Assembly: GCF_014199435.1 (NCBI RefSeq)
Contig: NZ_JACIJP010000002.1
Coordinates: 248,001-312,000 of the forward strand
Source of the DNA: Sphingobium subterraneum
GTDB taxonomy: Bacteria; Pseudomonadota; Alphaproteobacteria; Sphingomonadales; Sphingomonadaceae
Reading direction: 5' to 3'
Length of the DNA: 64,000 bases
Shown: positions 26,080 through 34,726 of the stretch, one piece after another
How the letters are laid out: every line of letters starts with the position of its first letter
How positions within the stretch are numbered: the first letter of the stretch is position 1
Position numbers and translations under genes: made by a program
Notes under the pieces: model-generated
What the model saw: the letters and a program-made list of their open reading frames with translations, nothing else
The model's database searches: none
What the model was told of the DNA's origin: nothing

Positions 26080-27378
26080 ATGCCCATGGATGTTGAGCAA
26101 CAGGTTTCCGTTATCGGCCTTGGTTATATCGGCCTGCCCACCGCCGCCCTGATCGCGCGGTCGGGGGCGAAGGTGCTGGGCATCGATGTGTCCGCCCATG
26201 TCGTCGACACGGTTAACAGCGGCAGGGTGCATATCGAGGAGGTCGATCTCGACGGGCTGGTACAGGGCGTCGTGTCGCGCGGGCTGCTGCGCGCGTCGCT
26301 CACCGTCGAGCCGAGCGACGTGTTCGTCATCGCCGTGCCGACGCCGGTGTCGGAGGACAATGCGCCGGACATTTCCTATGTGCTGAACGCCGCGCGGACG
26401 ATCGCGCCGGTGCTGAAGGCGGGCGACACGGTGATCCTCGAATCGACGTCGCCGGTCGGCACGACCGATGCGATGCGCGACCTACTGCGCACGCTGCGGC
26501 CGGACCTGAAAATGCCCGGAGCGGGGGTCGGAAGCGCGGACATCGCGATCGCCTATTGCCCGGAACGGGTGCTTCCGGGGCGCATCCTTGTCGAGCTGAT
26601 CGACAATGACCGCTGCATCGGCGGGATCACGCCGCGCTGCGCCCGCAAGGCGCTGGGCTTTTACCGCCAGTTCGTGCGCGGCGCGTGCATCACGACGAGC
26701 GCGCGGGCGGCGGAGATGGTGAAGCTGGTCGAGAACAGCTTCCGCGATGTCAACATCGCCTTCGCCAACGAGCTTTCGGTGATCGCCGAGCGCGCCGGGA
26801 TCGACGTGTGGGAGGTCATTCGCCTCGCCAACCGGCATCCGCGCGTCAACATCCTGCAGCCCGGCCCGGGCGTCGGCGGGCATTGCATCGCGGTCGACCC
26901 GTGGTTCATCGTGCACAGCGACCCGGAAAACGCGCGCCTGATCCGCACCGCGCGGGAGGTCAACGATCACAAGACCGATCATGTCGTCGCCAAGGCATCC
27001 GACCTGATCGACCTGTTCCCAGGCGAGGACGTCGCCTGCCTCGGCCTGGCGTTCAAGGCGAATATCGACGATTTCCGCGAAAGCCCGGCGGTGAAGGTCG
27101 CGGCGCGGCTGGCACGCCGCTATGGCCGCCGCATCAAGCTGGTCGAGCCTTATGCGCGCGAACTGCCGGTGGATTTTGTCGGCACCGGCGCGGAGCTGAT
27201 CGACCTCGACAGCGCGCTGGAGCGGTGCGGGGTGTTCGTGCTGCTGGTCGACCATGACATGTTCAAGTCCGTCCCCGCCGACGAGCGGGTCGGCAAGGCG
27301 GTCTATGACACGCGCGGTATCTGGCCCGACCAGCCGGTGCGCGTGCCGGAGAGTGGATTGCGAGCGGTGGGGGGGTAG
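26080..27378 (+). CDS. wecC: UDP-N-acetyl-D-mannosamine dehydrogenase
   Basis: This 432-residue NAD-dependent enzyme oxidises UDP-ManNAc to UDP-ManNAcA. The Rossmann motif GLGYIGLP is near the N-terminus, ESTSPVGTT and YCPERVLPG follow, and the catalytic cysteine lies in PGPGVGGHCIAVDPWF. It follows wecB by 75 bases. The start at 26080 has GGA 9 bases upstream; a TTG at 26071 and an ATG at 26086 are alternatives. Confidence 0.94.
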   Translation: MPMDVEQQVSVIGLGYIGLPTAALIARSGAKVLGIDVSAHVVDTVNSGRVHIEEVDLDGLVQGVVSRGLLRASLTVEPSDVFVIAVPTPVSEDNAPDISYVLNAARTIAPVLKAGDTVILESTSPVGTTDAMRDLLRTLRPDLKMPGAGVGSADIAIAYCPERVLPGRILVELIDNDRCIGGITPRCARKALGFYRQFVRGACITTSARAAEMVKLVENSFRDVNIAFANELSVIAERAGIDVWEVIRLANRHPRVNILQPGPGVGGHCIAVDPWFIVHSDPENARLIRTAREVNDHKTDHVVAKASDLIDLFPGEDVACLGLAFKANIDDFRESPAVKVAARLARRYGRRIKLVEPYARELPVDFVGTGAELIDLDSALERCGVFVLLVDHDMFKSVPADERVGKAVYDTRGIWPDQPVRVPESGLRAVGG

Positions 27379-27398
27379 GCTCGCCTCCTCCCTTAACC

Positions 27399-27440
27399 GT
27401 CACCCCAGCGAAGGCTGGGGTCTCGTGCGGTGGCATGACG
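27399..27440. repeat. Family B short palindromic repeat, copy B1
   Basis: CGTCACCCCAGCGAAGGCTGGGGTCTCG forms a 7-bp CCCCAGC/GCTGGGG hairpin followed by a CATGACG box. A related copy is at 61091. Such CCCAGC...GCTGGG elements are common between genes in sphingomonads. Confidence 0.65.
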
Positions 27441-27485
27441 ATAAGGGAGATTGGCCCATAGCGCGCGCGCTGCTACATAGCCGCC

Positions 27486-28190
27486 ATGGCCCTGCGTTTC
27501 GTCCTTGTCCTCTTTGCCCTGTCGCTTGCCGTGAATATCGCGCTGGTGGTGGCGGACCCGAGCTGGTGGATCATCCCCGCGCTGTTCGTCGGGTGGTTCG
27601 CGGCGGACGCGCTGTCGGGCGTCGTGCATATGGTGATGGACTATCACCCGTGCCGCCCCGGAATGGGGCTGGACCGCATCTATTTCTACACCGGGTCGCG
27701 CGAATCGGAGGAGTATCAGGCGCTGTTCCGCGCGGCGATGGCGCGGCTCAATCCGCTCGAACGGCTGGTCTACGACTTCAAGAACCACCATCCGCGTCCC
27801 GATGCGCTGGGACGTCGCACGATGCTGCGGCAGATCGGATCGAGCGTGGTGGCGGGTTCGCTGCCGCTCTCGCTGATGCTTAACCTCGCGGCGCTGCTCC
27901 TTCCCGTGCCGGGATGGGCGATGGCAGCGATGGTATCGCTGCTGATCGGCGGGACCTTCGCGCAATATTTCCATGGCTCGCTGCACCGGGCCGACAATCC
28001 GTGGATCATCACCGCGATGCGGCGTGTCGGCCTGCTGATGACTCCGGCGGCGCACCAGTTGCACCATGACAGCCTGCGCCGCGATTTCAGCACCAATTGC
28101 GGGTGGAGCAATGGCGTGCTTAACCGGGTGTTCGCGCTGGCGTATCGGCGCGGTTGGCTGACGGATGCGGGGCTGGAGCCTGCGGGGTAA
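27486..28190 (+). CDS. CarF/PEDS1-family lipid desaturase
   Basis: The 234-residue protein has about four transmembrane helices and the histidine boxes of the Kua/CarF/TMEM189 lipid desaturase domain: GVVHMVMDYH (H48, H54), FKNHHPRPD (H101, H102), FHGSLHR (H163, H167) and HQLHHD (H190, H193, H194), enough to bind two irons. Characterised members (Myxococcus CarF, animal PEDS1) introduce the vinyl-ether bond of plasmalogens. Whether this protein acts on ether lipids or another membrane lipid cannot be told. It stands alone between wecC and a divergent gene. Confidence 0.85.
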   Translation: MALRFVLVLFALSLAVNIALVVADPSWWIIPALFVGWFAADALSGVVHMVMDYHPCRPGMGLDRIYFYTGSRESEEYQALFRAAMARLNPLERLVYDFKNHHPRPDALGRRTMLRQIGSSVVAGSLPLSLMLNLAALLLPVPGWAMAAMVSLLIGGTFAQYFHGSLHRADNPWIITAMRRVGLLMTPAAHQLHHDSLRRDFSTNCGWSNGVLNRVFALAYRRGWLTDAGLEPAG

Positions 28191-28196
28191 ATAGCT

Positions 28197-28264
28197 CCGC
28201 TCGCCCTGAGCGTGTCGAAAGGCCGTGGAGAAGAACGGGGCTTCGACAGGCCCAGCCCGAACGG
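28197..28264 (+). repeat. Family A repeat, short variant A3
   Basis: This 68-base relative begins CCGCTCGCCCTGAGCGTGTCG and ends CAGCCCGAACGG; the central part differs from the 100-base copies but retains CTTCGACAGG. It lies between converging genes. Confidence 0.7.
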
Positions 28265-28270
28265 ATTTAC

Positions 28271-28588
28271 CTATTCCTTCACCATCAAACAGCCATAGCC
28301 CGCCTTGTACTGCGCCGAGGCCCGGCCGAGCAGCGGCACGCGGCCGACGATCGTCTGATGTTCCGGAATTTCCGTCAGGCTGACCGCGCCCGCATCCAGC
28401 GCGACATCGCCCTGGCAGCTGTCCATCGTGCGTCCCTCGACATAACGGCAGGAGCAGGTGATCCGCGCGGCATAGGCCGATCCAGCCTGCGCCTTCGCCC
28501 GCCACGCGCCCCAGTTCCAGGCCACGAACGCCGCCAGGATGACAAGGATCACGCCTGCGCCCTTGATCAGGGTCTGCCGCTTTGCCAT
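28271..28588 (-). CDS. Membrane-anchored small protein divergent from the serine hydrolase
   Basis: The 105-residue protein has one N-terminal transmembrane helix (about residues 8-25) and a short periplasmic domain with the cysteine motif ITCSCRYVEGRTMDSCQGD and a further cysteine near the C-terminus (YGCLMVKE). The four cysteines may form disulfides or bind metal. Its start is 73 bases from the divergently transcribed serine hydrolase gene. The function is unknown. The ATG at 28588 fits the membrane helix; a longer frame adds 28 unlikely residues. Confidence 0.75.
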   Translation of the reverse strand: MAKRQTLIKGAGVILVILAAFVAWNWGAWRAKAQAGSAYAARITCSCRYVEGRTMDSCQGDVALDAGAVSLTEIPEHQTIVGRVPLLGRASAQYKAGYGCLMVKE

Positions 28589-28661
28589 GACTGCCTTTCC
28601 GCCGAACCGTAAGTCTGTAACAGGCTGGCCACGGCTCTGCCGCCATGACCAAGAGGGCCTC

Positions 28662-29795
28662 ATGAATAGCAAAAGACCCCAAGTTGCAAGCGTCAGACGC
28701 TGGCTGTTGCCGCTCGTCGCGCTGGGCGCGCTCGGTACGGCGCAGCCGGGGCCAGCCGTGCCGGGGGACGCGGACGCCGACTATACGGTGATCAGCGGCA
28801 GTGGAAATGTCAGTGCACAGACGCTGCGCACCGCGATCGCGCCGCTGTTCACCGACGAGGCACTGGGTACGACGCAGTCGCTGCTGGTGATGCGCGACGG
28901 GGCGGTGATCGCGGAACGCTATGGCGAGGGGATTGCGCCCGGCACACCGCTGCTGTCGCGCTCGGTCGGCAAGTGCGTGACGGCGGCGCTCGTCGGGCTG
29001 ATGGTGTCCGATGGGCGGCTGGCGCTCGATTCGCCGGTGCCGGTGGGCGCGTGGGACCAGCCGGGCGATCCGCGCGGCGGCATCACGCTGCGCCACCTGC
29101 TGACGATGACGTCGGGTCTGGAGCATCGTGAGGCGGGCGATCCGCTCGCGTCTTCCGACACGGTACGGATGCTGTTCACCGACGGCGCACACGACATGGC
29201 GGCCTTTGCCGAAGCCAAGCCGATCGCCGCGAAGCCTGGGACGCAGTTCAACTACAGCACCGCCGACACACAGATATTGTCGGACCTCCTCACGCGCATG
29301 CTGACCGACAGCACCGATCCCGATGTGCGCCGCGCGGCGATGATGGACTTCGTGCGCGGGCGACTGATCGAGCCGGTGGGCCTCAAGAGCCTGACGCCGG
29401 AATTCGACGCGCGCGGGACGATGATCGGCGGGGCGATGCTGCACATGACGACGCGCGATTATGGCAGGCTGGGCGAGTTTCTGCGCCAGAAGGGCCGCGC
29501 GGGCGGGCGGCAGATCCTGTCGGCGCGCTGGGTCGATTTCATGACCCATGCGTCCGCGCGCAACCCGGCTTATGGCGGGCATCTGTGGGTGAACCGCGAG
29601 GGGACCGGCAACCCGCTATTCCCGGGGCGCGGATCGCGCGGGCTGTTCGCCTGCGTCGGCCATCATGGGCAATATGTGATCGTATCCCCGGCGCAGCGGC
29701 TGGTGGTGGTGCGCATGGGCCTGACCGCCGAGGAGCAGATGGGCGCGTTGCGCGGGGCGCTGGCGGGGTTGGTCGAGCAGTTCCCGGCAGGTTAG
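28662..29795 (+). CDS. Serine hydrolase of the class C beta-lactamase/penicillin-binding protein family
   Basis: This 377-residue exported protein has an N-terminal signal segment and the catalytic S-x-x-K motif SVGK (S101, K104), the second motif YST (Y198) in FNYSTADTQ, and the third-motif region CVGHHGQYV near the C-terminus. The family includes esterases, D-amino-acid peptidases and 6-aminohexanoate-dimer hydrolases; the LSRSVGKCVTAALVG and YGGHLWVN patterns are closest to the last group. No known resistance enzyme is implied. Its TAG stop is the first base pair set of a long palindromic element. Confidence 0.88.
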   Translation: MNSKRPQVASVRRWLLPLVALGALGTAQPGPAVPGDADADYTVISGSGNVSAQTLRTAIAPLFTDEALGTTQSLLVMRDGAVIAERYGEGIAPGTPLLSRSVGKCVTAALVGLMVSDGRLALDSPVPVGAWDQPGDPRGGITLRHLLTMTSGLEHREAGDPLASSDTVRMLFTDGAHDMAAFAEAKPIAAKPGTQFNYSTADTQILSDLLTRMLTDSTDPDVRRAAMMDFVRGRLIEPVGLKSLTPEFDARGTMIGGAMLHMTTRDYGRLGEFLRQKGRAGGRQILSARWVDFMTHASARNPAYGGHLWVNREGTGNPLFPGRGSRGLFACVGHHGQYVIVSPAQRLVVVRMGLTAEEQMGALRGALAGLVEQFPAG

Positions 29796-29938
29796 GCCGG
29801 ATCGACATTCAGCCCTGATGGCCTGCAAATGGCAACTTTCCGTGCTTCCGGTGCTCACGTACTGTAAGTACGCTGCGCTCCGGGTCACGAAAACTTGCCA
29901 TTTTCGACACATCATCATCTGAATGTCGATCCGGCCTA
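29793..29938. repeat. Family C long palindromic element, copy C1
   Basis: This 146-base element is bounded by a perfect 20-bp inverted repeat, TAGGCCGGATCGACATTCAG at the left and its complement at the right. Inside, AAATGGCAA...CGTGCTTCCGG pairs imperfectly with CTCCGGGTCACG...TTGCCATTT around a small CACGTACTGTAAGTACG centre. Its left end provides the stop codon of the serine hydrolase and its right end abuts the stop of the converging glycosyltransferase. The core recurs at 51139-51277. Confidence 0.85.
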
Positions 29939-29940
29939 GC

Positions 29941-31053
29941 TCAACCCGCCCGCCCCTTCGCGGTCGCCGCGTCGCAGAGCGCCTGCCACAATCGGGCGAG
30001 GCCTTCGTCCGCCTCGTCCGCCATGTCGGAGGGCACGCGCGAGACCAAATTGCACCCGCCATCGGCAAGCGCGCGCAGCATCGCTTTCATGCCGTCCAAT
30101 GTCGGTTCGAACGCATGGCCCAGCCCGCCGCCCGCCTCGACCATCGAGGCATGGTTGCCGTGGAGCACGGGCGCGCCGCACATCTGCGCTTCGAGGATCG
30201 GCATGCCGAAGCCTTCGTAGATCGACGGCATGCAGAAGGCGGTACACGCGCCGTAGAGGGGGGGCAGATCCTCCGACGGGACATAGCCCAGCCGCCGGAG
30301 CATGCCCGAGGCTTCCCCCTCGGCAACGACCTGCTCGATCTCCGCGCTGAGCCAGCCGGTGCCGCCCGCATGGACGATCAGCGGCAGATCCACCCCGGCC
30401 TTGCGCACCTCCGCCGCGGCCTGCAGGAAGAGCGGGATGTTCTTGCGCGGCTCCAGCGTGCCGACCACGAGGAGGAAATCGTCCGGCAGGGCATAGGCGT
30501 CCCGCACCCGAGCGACATCCTGCGCATCGGGCAGGTGGTAGCGGGGCGGAACGCGCGGGCGGACGGTGTAGCGCGACGGCACGCGATAATAACGCTCGAC
30601 ATCCCGCGCGGTGGCGTCGGAATTGCTGGTGACGACATCGGACCGGCGCGCCGAGAGCGGCTGGAACAGGCGGCGGCTCCAGCGCACCATGCCGACCTGC
30701 GTTTCCGGCGCGAAGCGGTAGACGAGATCGTGGAAGGTGACGACCCGCGCCATCGCGCCAAGCGGCCCGATCGGTACGAACCCGTTCGTCCCCCAATAGA
30801 TGTCGCAACCGTCCGCGCGCAGCGGCCCGGGAAGCTGGAGGTTCTGCCAGAAGACGCCGCGCCATCCGCCCAGATTGGGCCGAAGCTCGACATTGGGAAG
30901 GTCCGGGAAATGGATGTCGGTGTTGCTGTAGAGGATCCAGCGCACTTCGGGGTGCTGCTGGCACAAGGGCAGCAGCAGGTCGTAGACATAATTGCCGACG
31001 CCGGTCCTGTGCCGGGTCAGGCAGCATGCATCCACGCCTATTGTGCTGATCAC
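29941..31053 (-). CDS. Glycosyltransferase family 4
   Basis: This 370-residue protein has the GT-B fold layout of GT4 enzymes: VGVGNYVYDLL-like acceptor site (TGVGNYVYDLL) near the N-terminus, VVGTLEPRKNI as the nucleotide-binding strand, and the E-x7-E motif in PSIYEGFGMPILEAQ. It should transfer a sugar from a nucleotide donor to a lipid-linked or polysaccharide acceptor at the inner membrane. I chose the GTG at 31053 because GGAGG lies 8 bases upstream; a TTG at 31080 has no such site. Confidence 0.9.
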   Translation of the reverse strand: MISTIGVDACCLTRHRTGVGNYVYDLLLPLCQQHPEVRWILYSNTDIHFPDLPNVELRPNLGGWRGVFWQNLQLPGPLRADGCDIYWGTNGFVPIGPLGAMARVVTFHDLVYRFAPETQVGMVRWSRRLFQPLSARRSDVVTSNSDATARDVERYYRVPSRYTVRPRVPPRYHLPDAQDVARVRDAYALPDDFLLVVGTLEPRKNIPLFLQAAAEVRKAGVDLPLIVHAGGTGWLSAEIEQVVAEGEASGMLRRLGYVPSEDLPPLYGACTAFCMPSIYEGFGMPILEAQMCGAPVLHGNHASMVEAGGGLGHAFEPTLDGMKAMLRALADGGCNLVSRVPSDMADEADEGLARLWQALCDAATAKGRAG

Positions 31054-31122
31054 GCTGTTCGCCTCCGTCGTGTGTGTCAAAGCGGATCCCGGTCGGGATG
31101 CCTCCAGTGTCTGCCGGTTCGA

Positions 31123-32100
31123 TCAGGCCTGCTGGTCGTCGCCCTCGCCCATTTCCTCGGCCAGCACCTCGAACGCGTCACGCCCGCGCAGCGCGCCGGG
31201 ATCCTTCCGTTCGACATGGCCGTCCGGATCGGGATGAATAAGGATCTCGACGCCGGGAAAGGCGGCGTGCAGCTGTTCCTCGACATCGTCCATCACGTCG
31301 TGAACGCGGCGCACGGTCATATCGGGATCGACCCAGACGTGAAACTGCGCAAAGCGGTGCGATCCGCTGGTCCGCGTGCGCATGTCATGCAATCCCCGCA
31401 CCTCGGGGTGCGCCGAGGCGATGGCAATCAGGCGTTCGCGATCTTCGATCGGCCATTCCTGATCCATCAGATGCTCCATCGCCGACTGGCCGGACCGCCA
31501 CGCTCCCCAGCCGAGCCACAGCGCGATCCCAAAGCCGAACAGCGTATCCGCGCCCTGAATGCCCATGACATGATCGAGCACCAGCGCCACGATGACAGAC
31601 AGGTTCAGGAAGAAGTCGGACTTGTAATGCAGGCTGTCCGTGCTGATCGCGAGCGAACCGGTCTGCGCGATGACCCGGCGCTGATAGGCGATCAACACGA
31701 AGCTCAGCAGGATCGCGGCGATCGACACGCCGATGCCCAGCGTAGCGGACTCGACCGGATGCGGGTTGCCGATCCGGCGGAAGGACTCGACGGCAAGGCC
31801 CACGGCGGCGAGCGTGATGAGCGTGACCTGGAACAAGGCGGCGAGCGCCTCGGCCTTCCCATGGCCGAAGCGGTGCTGGGTATCGGCCGGTGTCGCCGCG
31901 ACGTGCACCCCGCACAGGGTGACGAGGCTGGCGACGAGATCGAGCGCCGTGTCCGCCACCGACCCGAGCATCGCGACCGAGCGCGTGCTCCAAAGCGCAG
32001 CGATCTTCAAACCCAGCAGGATGACCGCGACCGCGACGCTGGCCAGCGCGGCCTTGCGGGTCAGCGCGCCCTGGGCAAGCGCGTGCGCATCGGCGTTCAT
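31123..32100 (-). CDS. Cation diffusion facilitator (CDF) metal exporter
   Basis: This 325-residue protein has six transmembrane helices and the metal site residues ADTALDLVAS (TM2) and HRFGHGKAE, with the second pair in STDSLHYKSD (TM5). The C-terminal cytoplasmic domain (about 215-310; LHDMRTRTSGSHRFAQFHVWVDPDM) is the CDF dimerisation domain. It is of the FieF type and exports zinc, iron or similar divalent metals by proton antiport. The start overlaps the pdxH stop by 4 bases. Confidence 0.92.
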   Translation of the reverse strand: MNADAHALAQGALTRKAALASVAVAVILLGLKIAALWSTRSVAMLGSVADTALDLVASLVTLCGVHVAATPADTQHRFGHGKAEALAALFQVTLITLAAVGLAVESFRRIGNPHPVESATLGIGVSIAAILLSFVLIAYQRRVIAQTGSLAISTDSLHYKSDFFLNLSVIVALVLDHVMGIQGADTLFGFGIALWLGWGAWRSGQSAMEHLMDQEWPIEDRERLIAIASAHPEVRGLHDMRTRTSGSHRFAQFHVWVDPDMTVRRVHDVMDDVEEQLHAAFPGVEILIHPDPDGHVERKDPGALRGRDAFEVLAEEMGEGDDQQA

Positions 32101-32678
32101 GGATAGAGCATCCCTTCATCCCAGCCCCCATCGGCGGCGGGCGTGAAGAGGCGGCGCTCGTGCAGGCGATGCTCGCGATCCTGCCAGAACTCGATGCGGT
32201 CCGGGCGCAGGCGAAAGCCCGACCAGTGCGGCGGGCGGGGCACATCCTGCCCATCGAACCGGGCGCGCATTTCCTCGTACCGCTGCATGAACACATCGCG
32301 CGAGGCGAGCGGGCGGGACTGGTCCGACGCCCAGGCGCCGAGCTGCGAATCCCGGCTGCGCGTCGCGAAATAAGCATCCGCCGTGGCATCGTCGACGCGG
32401 CCCACGACGCCTTCGATCCGGATCTGGCGGCGCAGCGACTTCCAGTGGAACAGCAGGGCGGCGTTGGGGTTGGCGAGCAGGTCGCTGGCCTTGCGCCCCT
32501 CGAAATTGGTGTAGAAGATGAACCCGTCCGGGCCATGCCCCTTCAGCAGGACCATCCGCACGGACGGACGCCCGTCCCCATCCACCGTGGCCAGCGCCAT
32601 GGCGTTGCTGTCGTTGACTTCACTGGTGCGGGCCTGCGCGAACCAGTCGTCGAAAAGCAGGAAGGGGTCTGTGCGCAT
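32097..32678 (-). CDS. pdxH: Pyridoxamine 5'-phosphate oxidase
   Basis: This 193-residue FMN enzyme makes pyridoxal phosphate from PNP or PMP. FMN and substrate contacts are in RPSVRMVLLKG, GFIFYTNFEGRKA, WKSLRRQIRIEG and the C-terminal WSGFRLRPDRIEFWQDREHRLHER. It is slightly shorter than E. coli PdxH at the N-terminus. It is followed by the CDF gene with a 4-base overlap and is divergent from the J-protein gene. Confidence 0.95.
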   Translation of the reverse strand: MRTDPFLLFDDWFAQARTSEVNDSNAMALATVDGDGRPSVRMVLLKGHGPDGFIFYTNFEGRKASDLLANPNAALLFHWKSLRRQIRIEGVVGRVDDATADAYFATRSRDSQLGAWASDQSRPLASRDVFMQRYEEMRARFDGQDVPRPPHWSGFRLRPDRIEFWQDREHRLHERRLFTPAADGGWDEGMLYP

Positions 32679-32790
32679 ATAATGCTATGCTGTAGACGGC
32701 TTGTGGCTGTACCTCAACAGCAGGGTTGAACGCACGGCTTTCCCGCGCCACATGGGTGCGCGTTGAACGTCTAGAGTGATCAGGAGCAGA

Positions 32791-33735
32791 ATGGCCGATC
32801 CGTACAGCGTATTGGGGGTACAGCGCGGGGCAACCGACGCGGAGATCAAGTCCGCCTATCGCAAGCTTGCCAAGGAACTGCACCCCGACAAGAACAAGGA
32901 CAACCCGAAAGCCAGCGAACGCTTCGCGCAGGCAACGAACGCCTATGACCTGCTGAGCGACAAGGACAAGCGCGGGCGGTTCGACCGGGGCGAGATCGAC
33001 GGAGACGGCAATCCCACGGCGCCGTTCGGCTTTGGCGGGGGGCATCCTGGCGGGGGCGGCGGCTTCCGCGGCGGGCACCCGGGCGGCCAGGGCGGCGGCT
33101 TCGACTTCGGGGGCGGTGGCGGCGGCGATTTCAGCGACATTTTCGAGGGACTGTTCGGTGGGCGTCAGGCGGGTGGCGGCGGACCGTTCGGGCGCGGGCA
33201 GCGGGCAGCGCCGCCCAAGGGCGCGAACGTCAATTACCGGCTGGCGGTCGATTTTGCCGATGCCGCGACCCGCGCGCCGCAGCGTATCACCCTGCAGGAC
33301 GGCAAGCCGCTCGACGTCAAGCTTCCCGCCGGGGTCGAGCATGGCATGCAGATGCGCCTGTCGGGCAAGGGACAGCCCGGCCCGGGCGGGGCGGGCGACG
33401 CGATCATCACGATCGAGATCCGGTCGCATCCCTTTTTCGTGCGCGACGGCGACGCGGTCCGCATCGACCTGCCCATCACGCTCGCCGAAGCGGTGGCGGG
33501 CGCCAAGGTCCGCGTGCCGACCGTCGACGGGCCGGTGATGCTCGCCATTCCGCCGGGCAGCAGTTCGGGCAAGACGCTGCGCCTCAAGGGCAAGGGATTC
33601 ACGACCAAGTCCGGCGAGCGCGGCGACCAGTATGTCCGGCTGATGGTCGAGGTGCCGGCCGACGACGCCGCGCTGAAGGCATTTGTGGAAAATTGGCACG
33701 ACGATCGATCCGTACGCGGACACATGGGCGTCTGA
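32791..33735 (+). CDS. DnaJ-class co-chaperone of the CbpA type
   Basis: This 314-residue protein has a J domain (residues 1-68) with the HPD tripeptide in ELHPDKNK, then a long Gly/Phe-rich region (about 75-145) with Gly runs, then two beta-barrel client-binding domains. The cysteine-rich zinc domain of DnaJ is absent, so it is CbpA-like. It should stimulate a DnaK ATPase. A CAGGAG site precedes the ATG at 32791. Confidence 0.93.
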   Translation: MADPYSVLGVQRGATDAEIKSAYRKLAKELHPDKNKDNPKASERFAQATNAYDLLSDKDKRGRFDRGEIDGDGNPTAPFGFGGGHPGGGGGFRGGHPGGQGGGFDFGGGGGGDFSDIFEGLFGGRQAGGGGPFGRGQRAAPPKGANVNYRLAVDFADAATRAPQRITLQDGKPLDVKLPAGVEHGMQMRLSGKGQPGPGGAGDAIITIEIRSHPFFVRDGDAVRIDLPITLAEAVAGAKVRVPTVDGPVMLAIPPGSSSGKTLRLKGKGFTTKSGERGDQYVRLMVEVPADDAALKAFVENWHDDRSVRGHMGV

Positions 33736-33751
33736 CCCGCGTTTCGCCGCT

Positions 33752-34726
33752 ATGCAGGACGTCTCCCCCCAATCTCCCGAGCAGCGGCGCAAACGATCCA
33801 CCCTCCAGCGCTTTTCCGGCCGGGAACGCGATGCGAACGGGCGGCTGCTGTCGGCGACCTATGCGATGGAGGTCGGCAAACGGGTCGCGATCGGCGTCTA
33901 TAACGACGGCTTCATCCATGCGGGCAACCTTGCCTATCTCTCGCTGGTCGCGCTGTTTCCCTTCTTCATCGTGGCGGCGACGATCGCCAGCATCTTCGGG
34001 CGAACGCAGGACGGGGTGGCGGCGGTCAACGCCTTCCTGCTCGCCGTGCCGCCCGATGTCGCCGATGTGCTGCGCGCTCCGATCGAGGGCGTTCTCAACG
34101 CGCGGGCGGCGAGTGGCGTGCTCTGGCTGGGCGCGATCGTCGGGCTGTGGACAACCGGGAGCCTGATCGAGACGATCCGCGATATCCTGCGCCGCGCCTA
34201 TGGCACGAAGGGCGGTCTGCCGTTCTGGCAGTACAGGCTGCGGGCGATCGGCATCATCGTATTGAGCGTCATCGCCACGATGTTCGCCTTCTCCGCGCAG
34301 GTGGCGATGACCGGCGCGGATGAATTTCTCCATCGCCTGCTGCCCTTTGCGGACGAGGCGATCCAGATCGTGTCGGCCACGAAGCTGGTGCCGCTGCTCG
34401 TGCTGATGGCCGCGCTCTATGCCCTGTTCTATTCGCTGACGCCGGGGCGCTATCGGGACCGGCGCTTTCCCAAATGGCCCGGCGCGGTGCTGACGGCCCT
34501 GTGGTGGTACGGCACGCTGGTGCTGCTACCCTGGGCGCTGTCGCATCTGGCGAGTTACGATCTGACCTATGGCAGCCTCGCCGGTGTGATGATTACGCTC
34601 ATTTTTTTCTTTCTCGTCGGGCTGGGCGTGGTAATTGGCGCCGAACTGAATGCGGCTCTGGCGGAATTTCCCGACGACGCAGCGCCGCCGATCGAAGAAC
34701 CAAAGCGGGAGGGTGCTGGCTTATGA
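33752..34726 (+). CDS. YihY/UPF0761 family membrane protein
   Basis: This 324-residue protein has about six transmembrane helices. The family features are [20 protein letters not shown], the conserved [21 protein letters not shown] and the final helices [31 protein letters not shown]. The name ribonuclease BN given to some relatives is historical and not supported for this family. The start at 33752 lies 16 bases after the J-protein stop. Its TGA overlaps the ATG of fabI. Confidence 0.9.
   Translation: MQDVSPQSPEQRRKRSTLQRFSGRERDANGRLLSATYAMEVGKRVAIGVYNDGFIHAGNLAYLSLVALFPFFIVAATIASIFGRTQDGVAAVNAFLLAVPPDVADVLRAPIEGVLNARAASGVLWLGAIVGLWTTGSLIETIRDILRRAYGTKGGLPFWQYRLRAIGIIVLSVIATMFAFSAQVAMTGADEFLHRLLPFADEAIQIVSATKLVPLLVLMAALYALFYSLTPGRYRDRRFPKWPGAVLTALWWYGTLVLLPWALSHLASYDLTYGSLAGVMITLIFFFLVGLGVVIGAELNAALAEFPDDAAPPIEEPKREGAGL

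Noticed and set aside
28662-29795. Calling the serine hydrolase a beta-lactamase resistance gene
   Set aside because: The family motifs are shared by esterases and peptidases; no feature specific to a known resistance enzyme is visible.
29793-29938. Element C1 as an insertion sequence
   Set aside because: It has terminal inverted repeats but is only 146 bases, has no coding frame and shows no target duplication that I can identify; it is listed as a repeat instead.
30099-30350. Short plus-strand frames opposite the GT4 gene
   Set aside because: Arg/Pro-rich antisense shadows of a clear glycosyltransferase.
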